From: Brassica napus
Lineage: Eukaryota > Streptophyta > Magnoliopsida > Brassicales > Brassicaceae
NCBI RefSeq assembly: GCF_020379485.1
Contig: NW_026014750.1
Span: 1 to 64,000, forward strand
Length of the DNA: 64,000 bases
Reading direction: 5' to 3'
Shown: piece after piece, positions 12,503 to 24,606 of the stretch
Position numbering within the stretch: the first letter of the stretch is position 1
Layout: the number at the start of each line of letters is the position of its first letter
Notes under the pieces: model-generated
The model's input: the letters and a program-made list of their open reading frames with translations, nothing else
The model's database searches: none
Told to the model about the DNA's origin: nothing
Made by a program: the position numbers and the translations under genes

Positions 12503-13833
12503 TGATGTGTCGAGTTTTAACCCGATTATCTAACTGCAAGTGCACAGTAAAGTACGCAGTAGTAATACGGGATCGAATCCACAGGGACCGATGATCACAC
12601 GTAGAGTTGCAGACAAGTTAATAGCTACAGCGAACAAAGATATAATTTTGATGGTTTTTATTTAATTTTCTTTAGTGTCACAAAACATAAACAAGCTGTA
12701 AAAAGATGATTTAAACGATTTGAAAACTATTTTAAAACAAACGTTGGGCATTGGGAATTCTCAGGGATTTCTTTTTAATCAAGATACAATTAATGGCAGA
12801 CACAGGGATATATTAAGAACCGTCTAGAACTCAAACACGATATTAGAATTAACCTACTTCCGTAGCGCTAATTCTCTATGTTATAGAAATCTCCACACTA
12901 ACTTCCGCTGAGTTTCAATTTCTAAACAAGCATTAAGAACAGGTTCAATATGTTCACAAAGCGCAATAACATCAACTTCCGAGGGTTAAGGACACTTTGC
13001 TCATCTAAAGTATTTTCGGAAGTTCAAACAATCACTTTCGGTGCATCAAACAATCTGAAATCATGAACTAAGTGATCAATTCAGTTCAAGCAGTAAGAAA
13101 TCCATTAGATGAAGAACCAAAACGTAATCCCTTAGTCTACACACGTTTTATGAATCAAAACATCAAGAAATCCCCTATGAGAACCCCTAAACCCAACTAG
13201 ATGACTACTCACACATAACTAAGCAAGAACAACACGATTTTGATGAAGAAAACATGATAAGATTGTATTAAAACAGAGTAAAGGTTCAGAAGATCTTCTC
13301 CAAATGGTTTTGAGATGAACTCCTTCACAAATCTTCACAAATCACACAAAAATCACAAAACTCTCAAATCTCTCTCAAGAACTTGTAAATCTCCTTCTTG
13401 GTCGTCTCTGGTCTTTTCTGAGTCCCAAAGGTCGAGTTCTTTTTGTCAATTCTTGAGGGGAGTGGGTAAAAAGGAGTGAAAAGCTCGTTTGTGCGTGTGG
13501 AGCCCGTAGAGCGTGGGATCGGTCGATCCACATGGACCGGATCGGTCGATCTGTTGCTGAAACCGTGGATCGGTCGATCCACATTGACCGGATCGGTCGA
13601 TCTGTGGCTCTGTGCGATCAATACTTCTCGTTCGGTCCATCGTTCGGTCCATCGTTCGGTCCATCTTGCTTCTGAATAAATCCCGAATGCGTTCTTTTCT
13701 TTCAAGCTATCTAGTAACCTGCATATTACACTTAAGAACACCAAAACGCATCAAATAGACCAAAACATTAATTAAAACCGACCATTTAATTGCTCCAAAA
13801 CGAGTTTAAAACCGTTAAAAATACGGAATATCA
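12503..13833 (-). mobile_element. Athila 5' LTR
   Basis: 1331-bp LTR with the same ends as 260-1574. It adjoins the PBS on its inner side and TAAGC (13834-13838) on its outer side. It differs from the solo LTR by a few substitutions and indels and by a third copy of the 12-base cgttcggtccat step (about 13628-13665). Confidence 0.93.
13517..13602. repeat. GATCGGTCGATC cluster, 5' LTR
   Basis: Four perfect copies at 13517, 13540, 13568 and 13591, with the same spacing as in the left LTR. Confidence 0.95.
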
Positions 13834-16800
13834 TAAGCATAGTAAAGAAACTATGGCTAAGGCATTGCCTTAAAAGGCATTATACACACCCAAAAGAACA
13901 TGTGATCCATTGAAGTTATAATGTATGGTTTCCAAGTAGAAACAATGGGTAAGGAAGGAAACAAGTTCCTTTAGATTTTAAGAAGAAAAACGCCTAAGAC
14001 CTTGAAAGAAAGTAGTCGAGACTATATCGATGATCTCTACTTATCAAAACTATGCTACAGATCAGTATGATAAAGAGGCAAGAGATGTGGTAACCATATT
14101 GATAACACCACGAAATTTTACACTATATGGCATAACAGGATTAGCCATCCTAAAGTCTAAACTTGATGCAAAGATTGAAAAAGCACAGAGTTATCCCGTA
14201 AAAGATCTCACGTTGTGAAACATGTACACAAAGGGAAACTCATTAGGCTTAATTGTCCCAAGCACCACGACCTTATAGTATGGTCATGAGGGGGAGAGAG
14301 GATAAACCCATGATCAATACTACAAGTTCGTGTACCACTATGGTCTAAGACACCATGTTATATGGCTCGGTCATTACTCGGCCATAAAGGACCATTCCTC
14401 GGCCGTAGAGGCCATGATACAAACGGCCAAACCAAAGAGGCCATTACCCGGCTAAAGAGACCATAAACGGCTCGGCCGTGACTTGGTCGTGACTTGGCCG
14501 CATAGTGCAGGCTTGGCCGCACACGTTCCATCACCTATAAAGATTCGGCCATGTAAGCCATTATCTATAAGACTAAGATTCTAAAGTCTATAAGCTTGGA
14601 GACATTATGTGTTACATGTATAGAATGATAATATGATCATATGCATCAGGCCATATAAGTGAGATAAGATATTCCCATCTCAGATTGAATACGGGTCATA
14701 AAACCAGACATACACCATCTTAAGAGATTTTGAATAAACCACCACATACATATATGTGCCGTCTAAGATGGAACCTCAGAAGAGGATTGGAAATATATAA
14801 GAATAAAATCTTCTCCACGAAATCAAAAGTACTGAGAGCCAAAACATGGGTGATCAAATAGTGGCCAGGTATGGATTGCTTGAAACAAATGAATCCGAAT
14901 ATTAAAGGAGAAAGATTATAAGGTGGATAAAGAATGTTAAAAGTACGAATGGTTTTAACCATCATTGTCTTGGCAAAGATCCTCGGACTAGAGTTTAAGA
15001 CGTCCAAAGAAAGATTATATAAAGCTAGCTAATTGAGAAGCTAATCGAAATGCCAGACACTGACCCGAGAAATGACTAACCAGCTTAGCACCAAATGAAT
15101 GTCCTAGAAGAGACATAATCAAGTTGCTATAGAGTCTATACAAGATAGACCAAGTGTTCCATAAGATAAAGGAATCTCAGATAGAAAAGAATGGTGCATA
15201 GAATACATATCCAAGATTATAAGAGAAACCATACCAGACATTGAGAAAAGGCTGCGCAGGTACACATCTAAGGTACCAAACCATGTAGCCTTGGGACGCC
15301 AAGCTACTAGGTAATAAAGGTCCTGGATAATAAAGATCTCAAATCTATAGATCATGTCTGGAACATAATGAAACCACATGAAAGTGTCGACACACACACA
15401 CATTTGTATAAAGATACATAAAGTTATAGCACTTGAACATAAAGAGATGAACGAGGATCATGAACCCACGAAAGAGTACTCATACAATCATAAAAGATAA
15501 TAGAGATTAGAAAAGATAAAACGTGGAGGTTCAAAGTATCTAAAAGAGAGATGGGCGTATTGGCCATATACATATACAGAAACGCTGTCTGATAAACCAG
15601 TGAAATAGATGGATCTTGTGAGATAAAGAAACCGTGAGAGAAGGCACATGATCACGAGGTCTAGAGTGTTCATGTCTTCCTACTAAACAGCATTAGATCA
15701 TAGCTTGTTACACAAGGTACTCACAGAGATCAAAGGAACATATTATAAGGAGATGAACTCCTATGTGGTGGATGCTGCTACAGATTTTCGAAATTGAAAA
15801 TGGTCTGGTCATAAGAATGAAATTAGATACAATTGATGTAGTAAGCAGCATATGGATCACTGGATAAGATGAAAGAACAGCTTCGTTCCTAAGCTGATTC
15901 ATGTACTGAAACATAAAGCAGCTGCATATAGTATGTAATAGAAATTGATCACGCATGATCATTGATCTTGGAGTTGCATAAAAGACAATCCAATACAGTC
16001 CATATATTTGAAATTCCTTGTGATTATACTAAACCTTAAAGAGGTTAGTAGGCATAGAATAAATATATGTGTGTGTCCGACCAAAAGCATCCGGCCCCGG
16101 CCCTTCAAACTAAAGATGTCCGACTTTGTCCATCTAAGGGCGTCCGGCTCTTCAGCAAAGAACGTCTGGCTCTTCGACTAGACGCGTCCGGCTTTTAAGA
16201 CTAAAAGGCATCTAGCCCTTTGTTTTTGATCACGGGCTAGTAGAGACAAAGGATCAACCGGATACAAATGTATAGTAGTCCATAAACTTGTGAAAGCCGA
16301 GATTCATGACCTAATAATATATACTTAGCGTGTGATATGATCCACAGCAACGAAGGTCATGAGACACCATCAGGAGATGGATAAATGACTACAATGTCCG
16401 AGATAGATATGGTACTGCCTAAGGCAAAGAAATCGATGTCCACATCCATGAGAGTGTTCGGCCGCAGAGCCATAATAAGAGATTATAAACTCACAGCAAT
16501 GATCATTGATCTTGAACACTCATGAGACAAGTAGTGGACATGTATAGACGAGGTCTATGACCCAGACATGGATCGGCCAGATCGAGACACATGTTCATGA
16601 TAAACACGTCTAGTACATTGTCCATAAGTACTTATTTTGTCCGATCAAAGTAAAGAGTTAACAGTAGACGATCACGTCTAGACTATGGACACATGCAAAC
16701 ACGACTTGCAAAGACCAATAGTGATCCCCAAGAACAATATGGTTCACATTATTTAGCACACATGCTTTACCGGGACACTTAATGTCAAAAGACATGAGAG

Positions 16801-17065
16801 ACGACCTGAGAGGTCGAAGTGGTCTAGTTACGGCTTAGTAATGAAACTGGCCAATTACTCCCTTCCTACATATACAGGAAAGATCACGCATCAGATTCGT
16901 AGAATGTAGAAACCTACAGTGAGGTTCACATCAGGGGGAGTAGTGCGTGTTGTACTCTTTTTCCTTCATCATGGTTTTGTCCCGCTGGGTTTTCCTGATA
17001 AGGTTTTAATGAGGCAACATGAAGCGTACTACAGATCATGTATGGTTATGACATCCAAGGGGGAG
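13834..17065 (+). mobile_element. Copia #1 right part, degenerate pol and 3' end
   Basis: Degenerate pol with no usable reading frame. 13834-16069 duplicates 1575-3809; 14326-14534 is the CGGCC-rich array. 16079-16230 holds irregular copies of a gcgtccggctctt-like motif. The last 150 bases (catcagggggagtagtgcg ... ccaagggggag) match the 3' end of elements #2 and #3 just before the LTR. Confidence 0.8.
16079..16230. repeat. Degenerate gtccggct-type array
   Basis: Five or six irregular copies of a (g)cgtccggctctt motif separated by 20-30 bases, within copia #1. No coding meaning was seen. Confidence 0.45.
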
Positions 17066-17388
17066 TGTTATAAATCATGGAGTGGATTGCCATTAACCAG
17101 GCCCGGACCGAGACCGGCCCAATACCTAGAAGATGGAGAGATGGCCGAAGCCCTAGAGAGATGAGAGAGAATGGCGGCCACAAAGCTTGGAGAAAAGGAA
17201 ACTTTTTCCTTTTCCTAATAGATGTAATCTTTCCATTATTATGTATTAGTAGTTTTTCTAATCCTAGTGAGTTTAGGTTCTGGATACTTTCCATTTATGT
17301 TCATCTTGTAATCTTTATATAAAGGAACCTCCTTGATCATTAATAATAACACAGAAATATTGAGTCTCTAAACTCTCTAATTACAACA
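17066..17388 (+). mobile_element. 3' LTR of copia #1
   Basis: 323 bp, TGTTATAAATCATGG to TCTAATTACAACA, preceded by the purine tract. It is related to the LTRs of #2 and #3 (shared TGTTATAAATC start, ccggccc / ccctagagag section, TTACAACA end). It ends 236 bases upstream of the RanBP1 ATG and contains a TATA-like tatataaagg (about 17317), so it could act as a promoter. Confidence 0.88.
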
Positions 17389-17624
17389 ATTGTGCGTTTC
17401 TCCAACTTTGTAAATTTGAAAAAAAAAAAAAAAAAAAAGTATAACGAGGTCTTATATGGGCCACAGAATTTATTCATACGAGATCGGCCCATTAACAGCT
17501 CAATGCGCCACTCATAAAATGTCCTTCCCATGTTGTAAAACCTCTCAAATTCTCTATCGTTCTCACACGCCGCAACGCAGCGAACCAATCGAATCCACGA
17601 AGAAAACTCGATCATTAGATTACT
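17389..17624 (+). promoter_or_regulatory. RanBP1 copy 1 promoter and 5' UTR
   Basis: The space between the LTR and the RanBP1 ATG. A 20-base poly-A tract lies at about 17418-17438. Two site II elements, TGGGCC at 17457-17462 and GGCCCA at 17486-17491, are typical of promoters of growth-linked housekeeping genes. The remainder is pyrimidine-rich 5' UTR-like sequence. None of this exists upstream of RanBP1 copy 2. Confidence 0.65.
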
Positions 17625-19050
17625 ATGGCGACCAACGAACCCGAGCACGAGCACAGAGACGTTGAAGAAGCTGGAGCTAACGAGGACGAGGACACCGGAG
17701 CTCAGGTCGCTCCGATCGTTAGGCTAGAGGAGGTTGCCGTCACTACCGGCGAGGAAGACGAAGACGCCGTCCTCGATCTGTAAGTCTAACGAGATTTGCG
17801 ATCTAATCGAATTTCCTAGGGACTCTTGAGACTTGTTGATTGAAAAAAATTGTTTGTGTGAATCTAAGGAAATCGAAGCTGTATCGGTTCGATAAGGAGG
17901 CGAATCAGTGGAAGGAGAGAGGTGCTGGTACTGTGAAGCTCTTGAAGCATAAGAGCACTGGCAAGATTCGTCTCGTCATGAGGCAATCGAAAACTCTCAA
18001 GATCTGTGCTAATCACTTCGGTAAATCTCCGTTTAGGTTTTACTTTATGTGGTTTAAGTTTCCTTTGGATCGGTATTTAAGTTACTGTTTTACTTATTGT
18101 ATCTTCACCTTTGGAACTTGTGCAGTTACACAGGGCATTAGTGTTCAAGAACACGTTGGAAATGAAAAGTCTTGTGTATGGCACGCTCGTGACTTTGCTG
18201 ATGGTGAACTCAAGGATGAGCTTTTCTGCATCCGATTTGCTTCTATTGAGAGTGAGTTTGACATTAACTGCCATGCCATGTCTTATATTAGTCTCCACTT
18301 TCTGATTACAACTTGTGTCAATGCCATGCCCGTTATTCATCTTGCTTTGGCTTATATACTGTCAGTAGATAACTGGTTGCACTTAAGTTAGGGTCTTAGA
18401 TTACTAATGGATCTTGAACTTTTCTTTGTCGCTACTTGTTTTTGGAAGATCTCAACTCAAAGATTTCATTTTAGGCTGGTTTTGAGCTCTCAATTGCTTT
18501 GTTTTTTCCTTTCCAAAAAGTATTACTCTCTCTTCACTGTGTATTTAACCTTGGTAATAACAGAGTTATCGTGTTCAAGAGTTGTCTATTGCTGCTAAAT
18601 TATGTTTACGTTACGTTAGAAAGAGCCAAAGAACTTGAGGGAGTTAGGCATGTGTTTCTGCTGCAACTAGTTTGATTGCTATTAACCGAAAAGTTTAGGC
18701 AGTGGTCTACTTTTTTATATATTGGGGTGTATCTTTTCAATTGTTTCTGTGCTTGATAATGCCATGAACCGAGAAGTTTTTGTAATAAAGTCTTGTTATC
18801 CTTGTCAGACTGCAAAGCATTTATGCAGAAGTTCAACGAAGTTGCTGAATCTGAAGTAGAGAAAGAAGAGAGCAAAGAGGCCTCTGACACCGCTGGTCTT
18901 CTCGAGAAGCTAACCGTCGAAGAGACAAAAACAGAGGAGAAACCTGTGGAGAAGGAGAAGACAACAGTGGAAGCAGATGAAAAGAAAAAAGACGAGCCAG
19001 AGAAAGCGGGTGAAGAAAAGAAAACCGAGGAGGCTAGTCCCTCAACTTAA
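17625..19050 (+). CDS. RANBP1: Ran-binding protein 1 (RanBP1), copy 1
   Basis: Four exons: 17625-17779, 17869-18020, 18126-18251, 18809-19050; GT...AG introns; 675 bases, 224 residues. The protein has an acidic N-terminus, a Ran-binding domain at about 30-160 ([63 protein letters not shown]) and a Glu/Lys-rich tail ending SPST. RanBP1 binds RanGTP in the cytoplasm and with RanGAP promotes GTP hydrolysis, releasing export and import complexes. Length fits the plant family (about 220-230). Residue 107 is Ile here and Met in copy 2; Met fits my recollection of relatives. This copy keeps the native 5' region, with an LTR only 236 bases upstream. Confidence 0.95.
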
Positions 19051-20020
19051 GTTGCATCAAAGTTTACGCTCCCCAGATCTTGGCGAGACATTATAGCCTA
19101 TAAGTGTTAGATGCATATCTCTCGAGTCTACCATTGTCTGGGCACTATCTATCTACACATGTTTTGTCCAGTCATATCGCTTGTGGTCGGGTTTTGCAGT
19201 GTCGTTTTTGGGTCTTTAGTTTTTGAGTCTGAAAGTGTCGGTCGAATGATATGAGAGATTCAGGGGAGAGGTTTATTTATAAGTACATTGGATTTAATTG
19301 TTTTACTAGATTTTGACCCGCGGGTTTATTTTTGTTTTTTTTTTCAATTGACAAATATTTAGTAAATGCCACATTTTCATATATTTGTGTTTTATTTTAT
19401 AAAAGACTTAAAAATTTTATTTTTATTTATCGTATTTCATTTTAAATGACAATTTATGTTAAAAAAATTAAACTTTATTTTTTTAATGAATTAAGTTGGT
19501 ATAACTCTGATAAATTAATTTTATTATGGGGTTAATATTTTAATTAAAAAATTATATACTTTTAATAAAGATTTATACTTTTCAATAAAAAAATTCAATT
19601 ATTTTTATGAATGCTTAAATTATATTAAGAAAAGAAAAAAATAATAATTAAGAATAGATGAAAAAAAATTATTTGAACTTGGACTCAATGGTCCAAAGGA
19701 AAAAAAAAAGGTGAGAATTGAATCTGATTTTTTAATAGGTTCAAATGGCCCAAGAGAGATTTGATTTGGGCTGGATCCAAAAATAATGACCCAATATAGA
19801 TTTGTTATTAATATTACTTAATTGCCCTTAATGAAACATGCAATGTTAGTGAAGGAAACATGCCCCTAAAGTAATTATGACAATAGGATCCTGCTTTAAT
19901 AGTATAGATGGTTTTTATGGATCGTTTTTTTTGCATGGTCTTATTATATGGGGGATAGAGATGATATTCGTTCACAAACCAAGTTTTCTAATATGTTTTT
20001 TTTCCTGACAAGTAAAATTC
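19051..20020 (+). other. RanBP1 3' UTR and AT-rich flank with a short repeat
   Basis: About 250 bp of 3' UTR-like sequence is followed by very AT-rich DNA. The part at about 19305-19910 starts actagattttgacccgcggg and ends tttaatagtatagat, a layout I associate with short non-autonomous Brassicaceae repeats (Helitron-like or similar). That class is a guess. No gene seen. Confidence 0.4.
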
Positions 20021-20356
20021 TGTTGTAATTGGAAGGTTAAAGACTAAATATTTCTGTGTTATTATTTCATAATATGAAGTTACTTATATAAGTATTACAA
20101 GAATAGATAAATAGAAATTGTACAAATCCTAATCTTACTAGATTTAGGATAACTACTAAATACATGAATGGAAAGATTACATCTACTAGGAAAATGAAAA
20201 GGGTTTCTTTTTCTCTAAACTTGTGGTCGCTTCTCTCTCTCCTTTAGGACATGCGGCTGCTCTCTCTCCTCTCTCTAGGGTTTCGGTTATCTCTCTTGGT
20301 ATGGGCCGGTTTATGGACCGGGCCGGTTATGGACATTCATTACTTGATTTATAACA

Positions 20357-23300
20357 CTCCTCCTTGGATGCCATAATCATACAGGATTCGTAATACGCTT
20401 CACGTTGCCTCATTAAAACCTTATCAGGAAAACCCAGTGGGACAAAACCATGATGAAAGAAAAAGACTACAACACGCACTACTCCCCCTGATGTGAACCT
20501 CAGTGGAAGTTCTTTAGTCTACGCATCTGATGCGCGAACTGTCCTGAACATGCAGGTGGGGAATTCGACCAGTTTCATTACTAAACCGTAACTAGACCAC
20601 TTCGACCTCTTAGGTCGTTTCTCATGTCCTTTGACATCGAGTGTCCCGGTAAATCATGTGTGCTAAACAATGTGAACCACATTGTCCTCGGAGATCACTG
20701 TTGGGTCTTTGAAAATCGTGTTTGCATGTGTCCATGGTCTAGACGTGATCGTCTACTGTCAACTGCTCTTTACTTTGGTCGGACAAGCTAAGTACTTATG
20801 GACAATATACTAAACATGGTTATCATGAACCTATGTCTCGGTGTATCTTCTATACACGGATGTATATCAATGGCTTTATAATTTTATCATACTATGCCTT
20901 ATTGGCCAGAATATACTCATGGACCCATACATATGGTCATCGATCTTTCTTGCTTTAGGCAATACCATATATATATATATATATCTCGGACATTGCAGTC
21001 CTTTATCCATCTCTTGATGGCGTCCTATGACCTATCTTTCCATTGGACCATACCACGCACTGGTATATATCTATTAGGTCATGGATCTCGATTGTACATT
21101 CTTATGGACTGCAACCTATTGGTATCCGATCGAGAGGGATATATTTAAACGTCTTCCCTCGGCCTCACGGCAATGTCACGTGAGAGTAACAGCAGTAGCA
21201 AACTATTCTGCTATGTTGGATCCTTACTAAAGGATCTGATGTCGGATTGGTCAATCCGGAGATCATGCTATTGAGATAGTAAGCTGAGGCAATCACCTTT
21301 CTTTAGGCTGATCTTTCTTTTCTACTAGCCCGTACTATGATCTAGTCGGTTCATGCTAGGGTTACAGATTAATAGATAATCTGTATAAACCTCTCTTTAG
21401 GTTGGTTTAGTATAAACACAAGGGATTTCGAATTTCTTTATAAATTCTCATATGGACTGAATTTGATCGTTCTTAGAGAACTCCCTTTCATAATATATGC
21501 AGCTGCTTTATGTTTCAGTCCATGAACAGCTTAGGAACAATGCTGTTCTTTCATCCAGTGATCCATATGCTGCTTACTACATCTTTATATGTGAATCTCA
21601 TTCTTTCATATGACTAGACCATTGTTAATTTCGAAATTTGTAGCAGCACCCACCACATAGGAGTTTATCTCCTTATAATCTGTTCCATGGTCTCTGTGAG
21701 TATCCTTGTGTAACAAGCTATGATCGAATGCTGTTAGTAGGAAACATGAACACCTTTAAACCTCGTGATCATGTATCATATCTCACGGTTTCTTTTCCCT
21801 CACAAGACCGATCTATTTCACTGGTTTATATCAGATGGCGTTTCTATGGCCAATATGCCTATCTCTTCTATAGATACTTTAAACCCGACATTTTTCTTTT
21901 CTTTAATCTTTATGAGTACTCTTTCGTGGGCTCATGATCCTCGCTTATATCTTTAAACTCAATTGTTATTCTCTTTATGTATTTATATACAAATATCTTT
22001 AATGTGTGTGTCGACACTTATATATGTATGTGGTTCCATTATGTTCCAGACATGATCAAATAGATTTGAGATCTTATTATCCAGGACCTTTGTTACCTAG
22101 TAGCTTGGCGTCCCAAGCTACATGGTTTGGTACCTTAGATGTGTAGCTGCGCAGCCTTTTCTCAATGTCTAGTGTGGTTTCCTTATAACCTCGGATTGTC
22201 ATTCTATGCACCATTCTTTCTTTTCCGAGGTTCCTTATCTTATGGAACACTTGGTCTATCTTGCATAGACTCTATAGCAACTTGACTGTGTTTCTTTCAA
22301 GGACATCATATTTCGTTTGGTACTAAGTTGGTTATGACTTAGTCATTCTGTTCTTTTCGGGTCAGTGTCTGGCATCTCGATTAGCTAGCCTTTTATAACC
22401 TTTTCTTTGGACGTCTACAGTTCTAATCCGAGGATCTTGCCAAGACCATGATGGTTGATACTATTAATTCTTATCATTCTTTCTTTGCTCTTTATACCAG
22501 CTTATAACTTTCTCTTCATAGTGTTGGATAGCCGGATCCATTTGGTCATGCAATCCGTACCTGGCCACTATTTGATCACCCATGTTTTTGGCTCACGGTC
22601 TCTTTGAATTCGTGGAGAAAGTCATACTCTTATCCAACATATATTCCCAATCCTTTTATGAGATTCCATCTTAGACGGCACACATATGTATGTGGTGGTT
22701 TATTCAAAATCTCTTAAGATGGTGTATGTCTGGTTTATGACCCGTATTCAATATGAGATGGAAATATCTATGCTCATTTATATGGCCTGATGTAGTTGAA
22801 CTTTTTATACATGTAAATCCGTAATGTCCCTAAGCTCTAGTATGGATGTCCGAACCTTTATAGGTAATGGACTGTGCGGCCAAGCCTGCACAACACAGCC
22901 AAGCTGTTTATATCATGGTTCTAGACCATGTTTCACGAATTTGTAGTGTGATCATGGATTTAGGGTTTTTTATCCTCTCTCCCCCTCATGAACATACTAT
23001 AATTTCGTGGTGCTTAGGATAATAAAGCCTTAATGATCTTTGTGTACATGTTTCACAACGTGAGTTCTAATGGGAATAACTCTTTGTGCCTTTCAAATTT
23101 CAACCTTTTCATCAGTTGTGGACTAAGATGGCTAATCCGGTCTTTGCCATATAGTGTATAAAATTTCGTGGGATATATATGAGTATAGTCACCACGGCTC
23201 TTGCCTCTTATTCATACTGATCTGTAGCATAGTTTTGATCAGTAGAGTACACATGTTTAGTCTTGACCACTTTATTATAAGGTCTTAGGCGATTTTTCTT

Positions 23301-23445
23301 TCAAAATCTTAAGGAACTTGTTCCTTTTGTTTGCCCATTGTTTCTATTTAGAAACCATATTATCATAACACAATGGGTCACATATTATTGGGTGTATATA
23401 ATGCCTTTTAAGGCAATGCCTTGGCCATAGTTTCTTACTAGGCTA
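20357..23445 (-). pseudogene. Degenerate copia #2 pol
   Basis: About 3.1 kb where pol should be, with no open frame of useful length. Identified by homology with #3, where RT and RNase H residues are still legible. Several damaged spots are shared with copia #1, for example accaagtgttccataagataa around 22234-22262, where #3 still has a version closer to coding sequence. Confidence 0.7.
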
Positions 23446-23581
23446 CTATACCCGTACTATAATGCAATTCAGGCAATTCTTTGTATCAATAAAATCATTC
23501 ACATTATCAAACAAACTCAGGCAAGATATAATAGCAATGAAATCAAAGCAATTCATAAAACAATAAGACAAGATGTCGATT

Positions 23582-24606
23582 TTAGTCTTTGAGACAATCA
23601 GAAGTCTCAAAATCCAAGAGGTCGTCCCTTTCAAGGTCGGAATCATCATCAGCATCATACCCGGTATCATGAACCATATGGGCTTCCGGGTTCTTGTTCT
23701 TAAGGCTCTCTTGATAGAGCTCACATAGATGTTTAGGGGTTCTACAATTCTTTGCCCAATGGTTTACCATACCGCATCTGTGACAAGCTGATTTGGTCGA
23801 GTTAGACGGTTTGGATATGCCACCTCGACCACGGCCATAATTACCTCGGCCACGGCTGGAACCACGACCACTGTTATTGTGGTTTCCCGGCCATAGCTGT
23901 CACGGCCACGTCCCTTGAATCTACTACGGCCTTTGCCGTGTGACTTCTTATTATCATGGACGTGGTTGCATTCTTTGGGATCTTTCTTTTCAGCCTCATT
24001 GGTTTTTGGTAATGATGATGTTCCTATGGGTCTCATCTCACTGTTTTTCATCAGGAGTTCATTATTAGCCTCGGCCAGGAGCAGGCACGAGATCAGATCA
24101 GTGTATGAGGTGAAGCATCTCTCTCTATACTGCTGTTGCAGCAACACGTTCGTTGAATGGAACGTGGAGAATGTTTTATCAAGCAACTCTTTCTCGGTTA
24201 CTTCCTCACCACATAATCTCATCATTGAGACTATCTTAAACAATACTGAATTGTATTCATCCACAGACTTATAGTCCATGAATCTGAGATTCTTCCACTC
24301 ATGTCTAGCCTTTGGTAATAGCACTTTTTTCTGGTGATCATATCTACGGTGTAAAGCGGTCCAAATGTCTAGTGGATTCTCCATGGTGAGGTACTGATCT
24401 TTTAGACCCTCAATGAGATGGTGGCGTATAATACTTATAGCCATGTACTGATTCTTATCAGTCTCATTGTTACCCTTGATGATAGTATCAACTAGTTCCT
24501 TTGACCTCAAATTAATCTTTGTGTCAAGTGCCCGTTGCAAATAGTTGTCTCCGGAGAGATTAAGGGCAGCATAGTCTAGGTTTGAGATTTTCGACATCTG
24601 AATCAC
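23582..24606 (-). pseudogene. Copia #2 gag, one frameshift
   Basis: A 280-codon frame (24606-23764) starts MIQMSKISNLDYAALN and covers the copia gag domain (UBN2/Retrotran_gag_2 type: LDIWTALHRRYDHQKK, YKSVDEYNSVLFKI, LLQQQYRERCFTSYTDLISCLL). A one-base loss near 23893 in the Arg/Gly-rich part shifts the frame. The correct frame resumes to 23582 with a CCHC zinc knuckle (CHRCGMVNHWAKNC) and an acidic end (DDDSDLERDDLLDFETSDCL). Gag would form the element's particle and bind its RNA. The same mutation is in unit 2. Confidence 0.88.

Larger units (their letters stand above)
3810..13833 (-). mobile_element. Athila-type Ty3/gypsy retrotransposon, 3' LTR replaced
   Basis: Read on the minus strand: 5' LTR (13833-12503), tRNA-Asp PBS (12496-12479), gag-pol (12378-6697), spacer with GATCGGTCGATC repeats, env-like ORF with a frameshift (5835-4337), 3' untranslated DNA to 3810. 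The internal region then joins a copia fragment instead of a 3' LTR. The uninterrupted 5.7-kb coding region and near-identical LTRs indicate recent activity. The position of the env-like ORF and the PBS type place it in the Athila lineage. Confidence 0.9.
1..17388 (+). mobile_element. Degenerate Ty1/copia element #1, 5' end outside window, interrupted by Athila
   Basis: Pieces at 1-259, 1575-3809 and 13834-17388 belong to one + strand copia element. Evidence: a polypurine tract (ccaagggggag) directly before a TGTTATAAATC...TACAACA LTR at 17066; clear nucleotide similarity in the reverse orientation to element #2 (20021-25986) and in the same orientation to element #3 (39635-45101); and reverse-transcriptase remnants near 15690-15860, recognised by alignment with the readable copy in #3. 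No reading frame of useful length survives. The piece 1575-3809 is a nearly identical duplicate of 13834-16069. The gag region and 5' LTR lie outside the window. Confidence 0.85.

Noticed and set aside
16919..17164. 81-codon plus-strand ORF spanning the copia #1 end and LTR
   Set aside because: It lies over the post-pol region and LTR; its residues do not match any protein and it is not conserved in #2 or #3 as a frame.
18077..18890. Overlapping ORFs within RanBP1 introns and antisense to its last exon
   Set aside because: Explained by the four-exon RanBP1 gene with good splice sites.
23915..24274. 119-codon plus-strand ORF opposite copia #2 gag
   Set aside because: Antisense shadow of gag.
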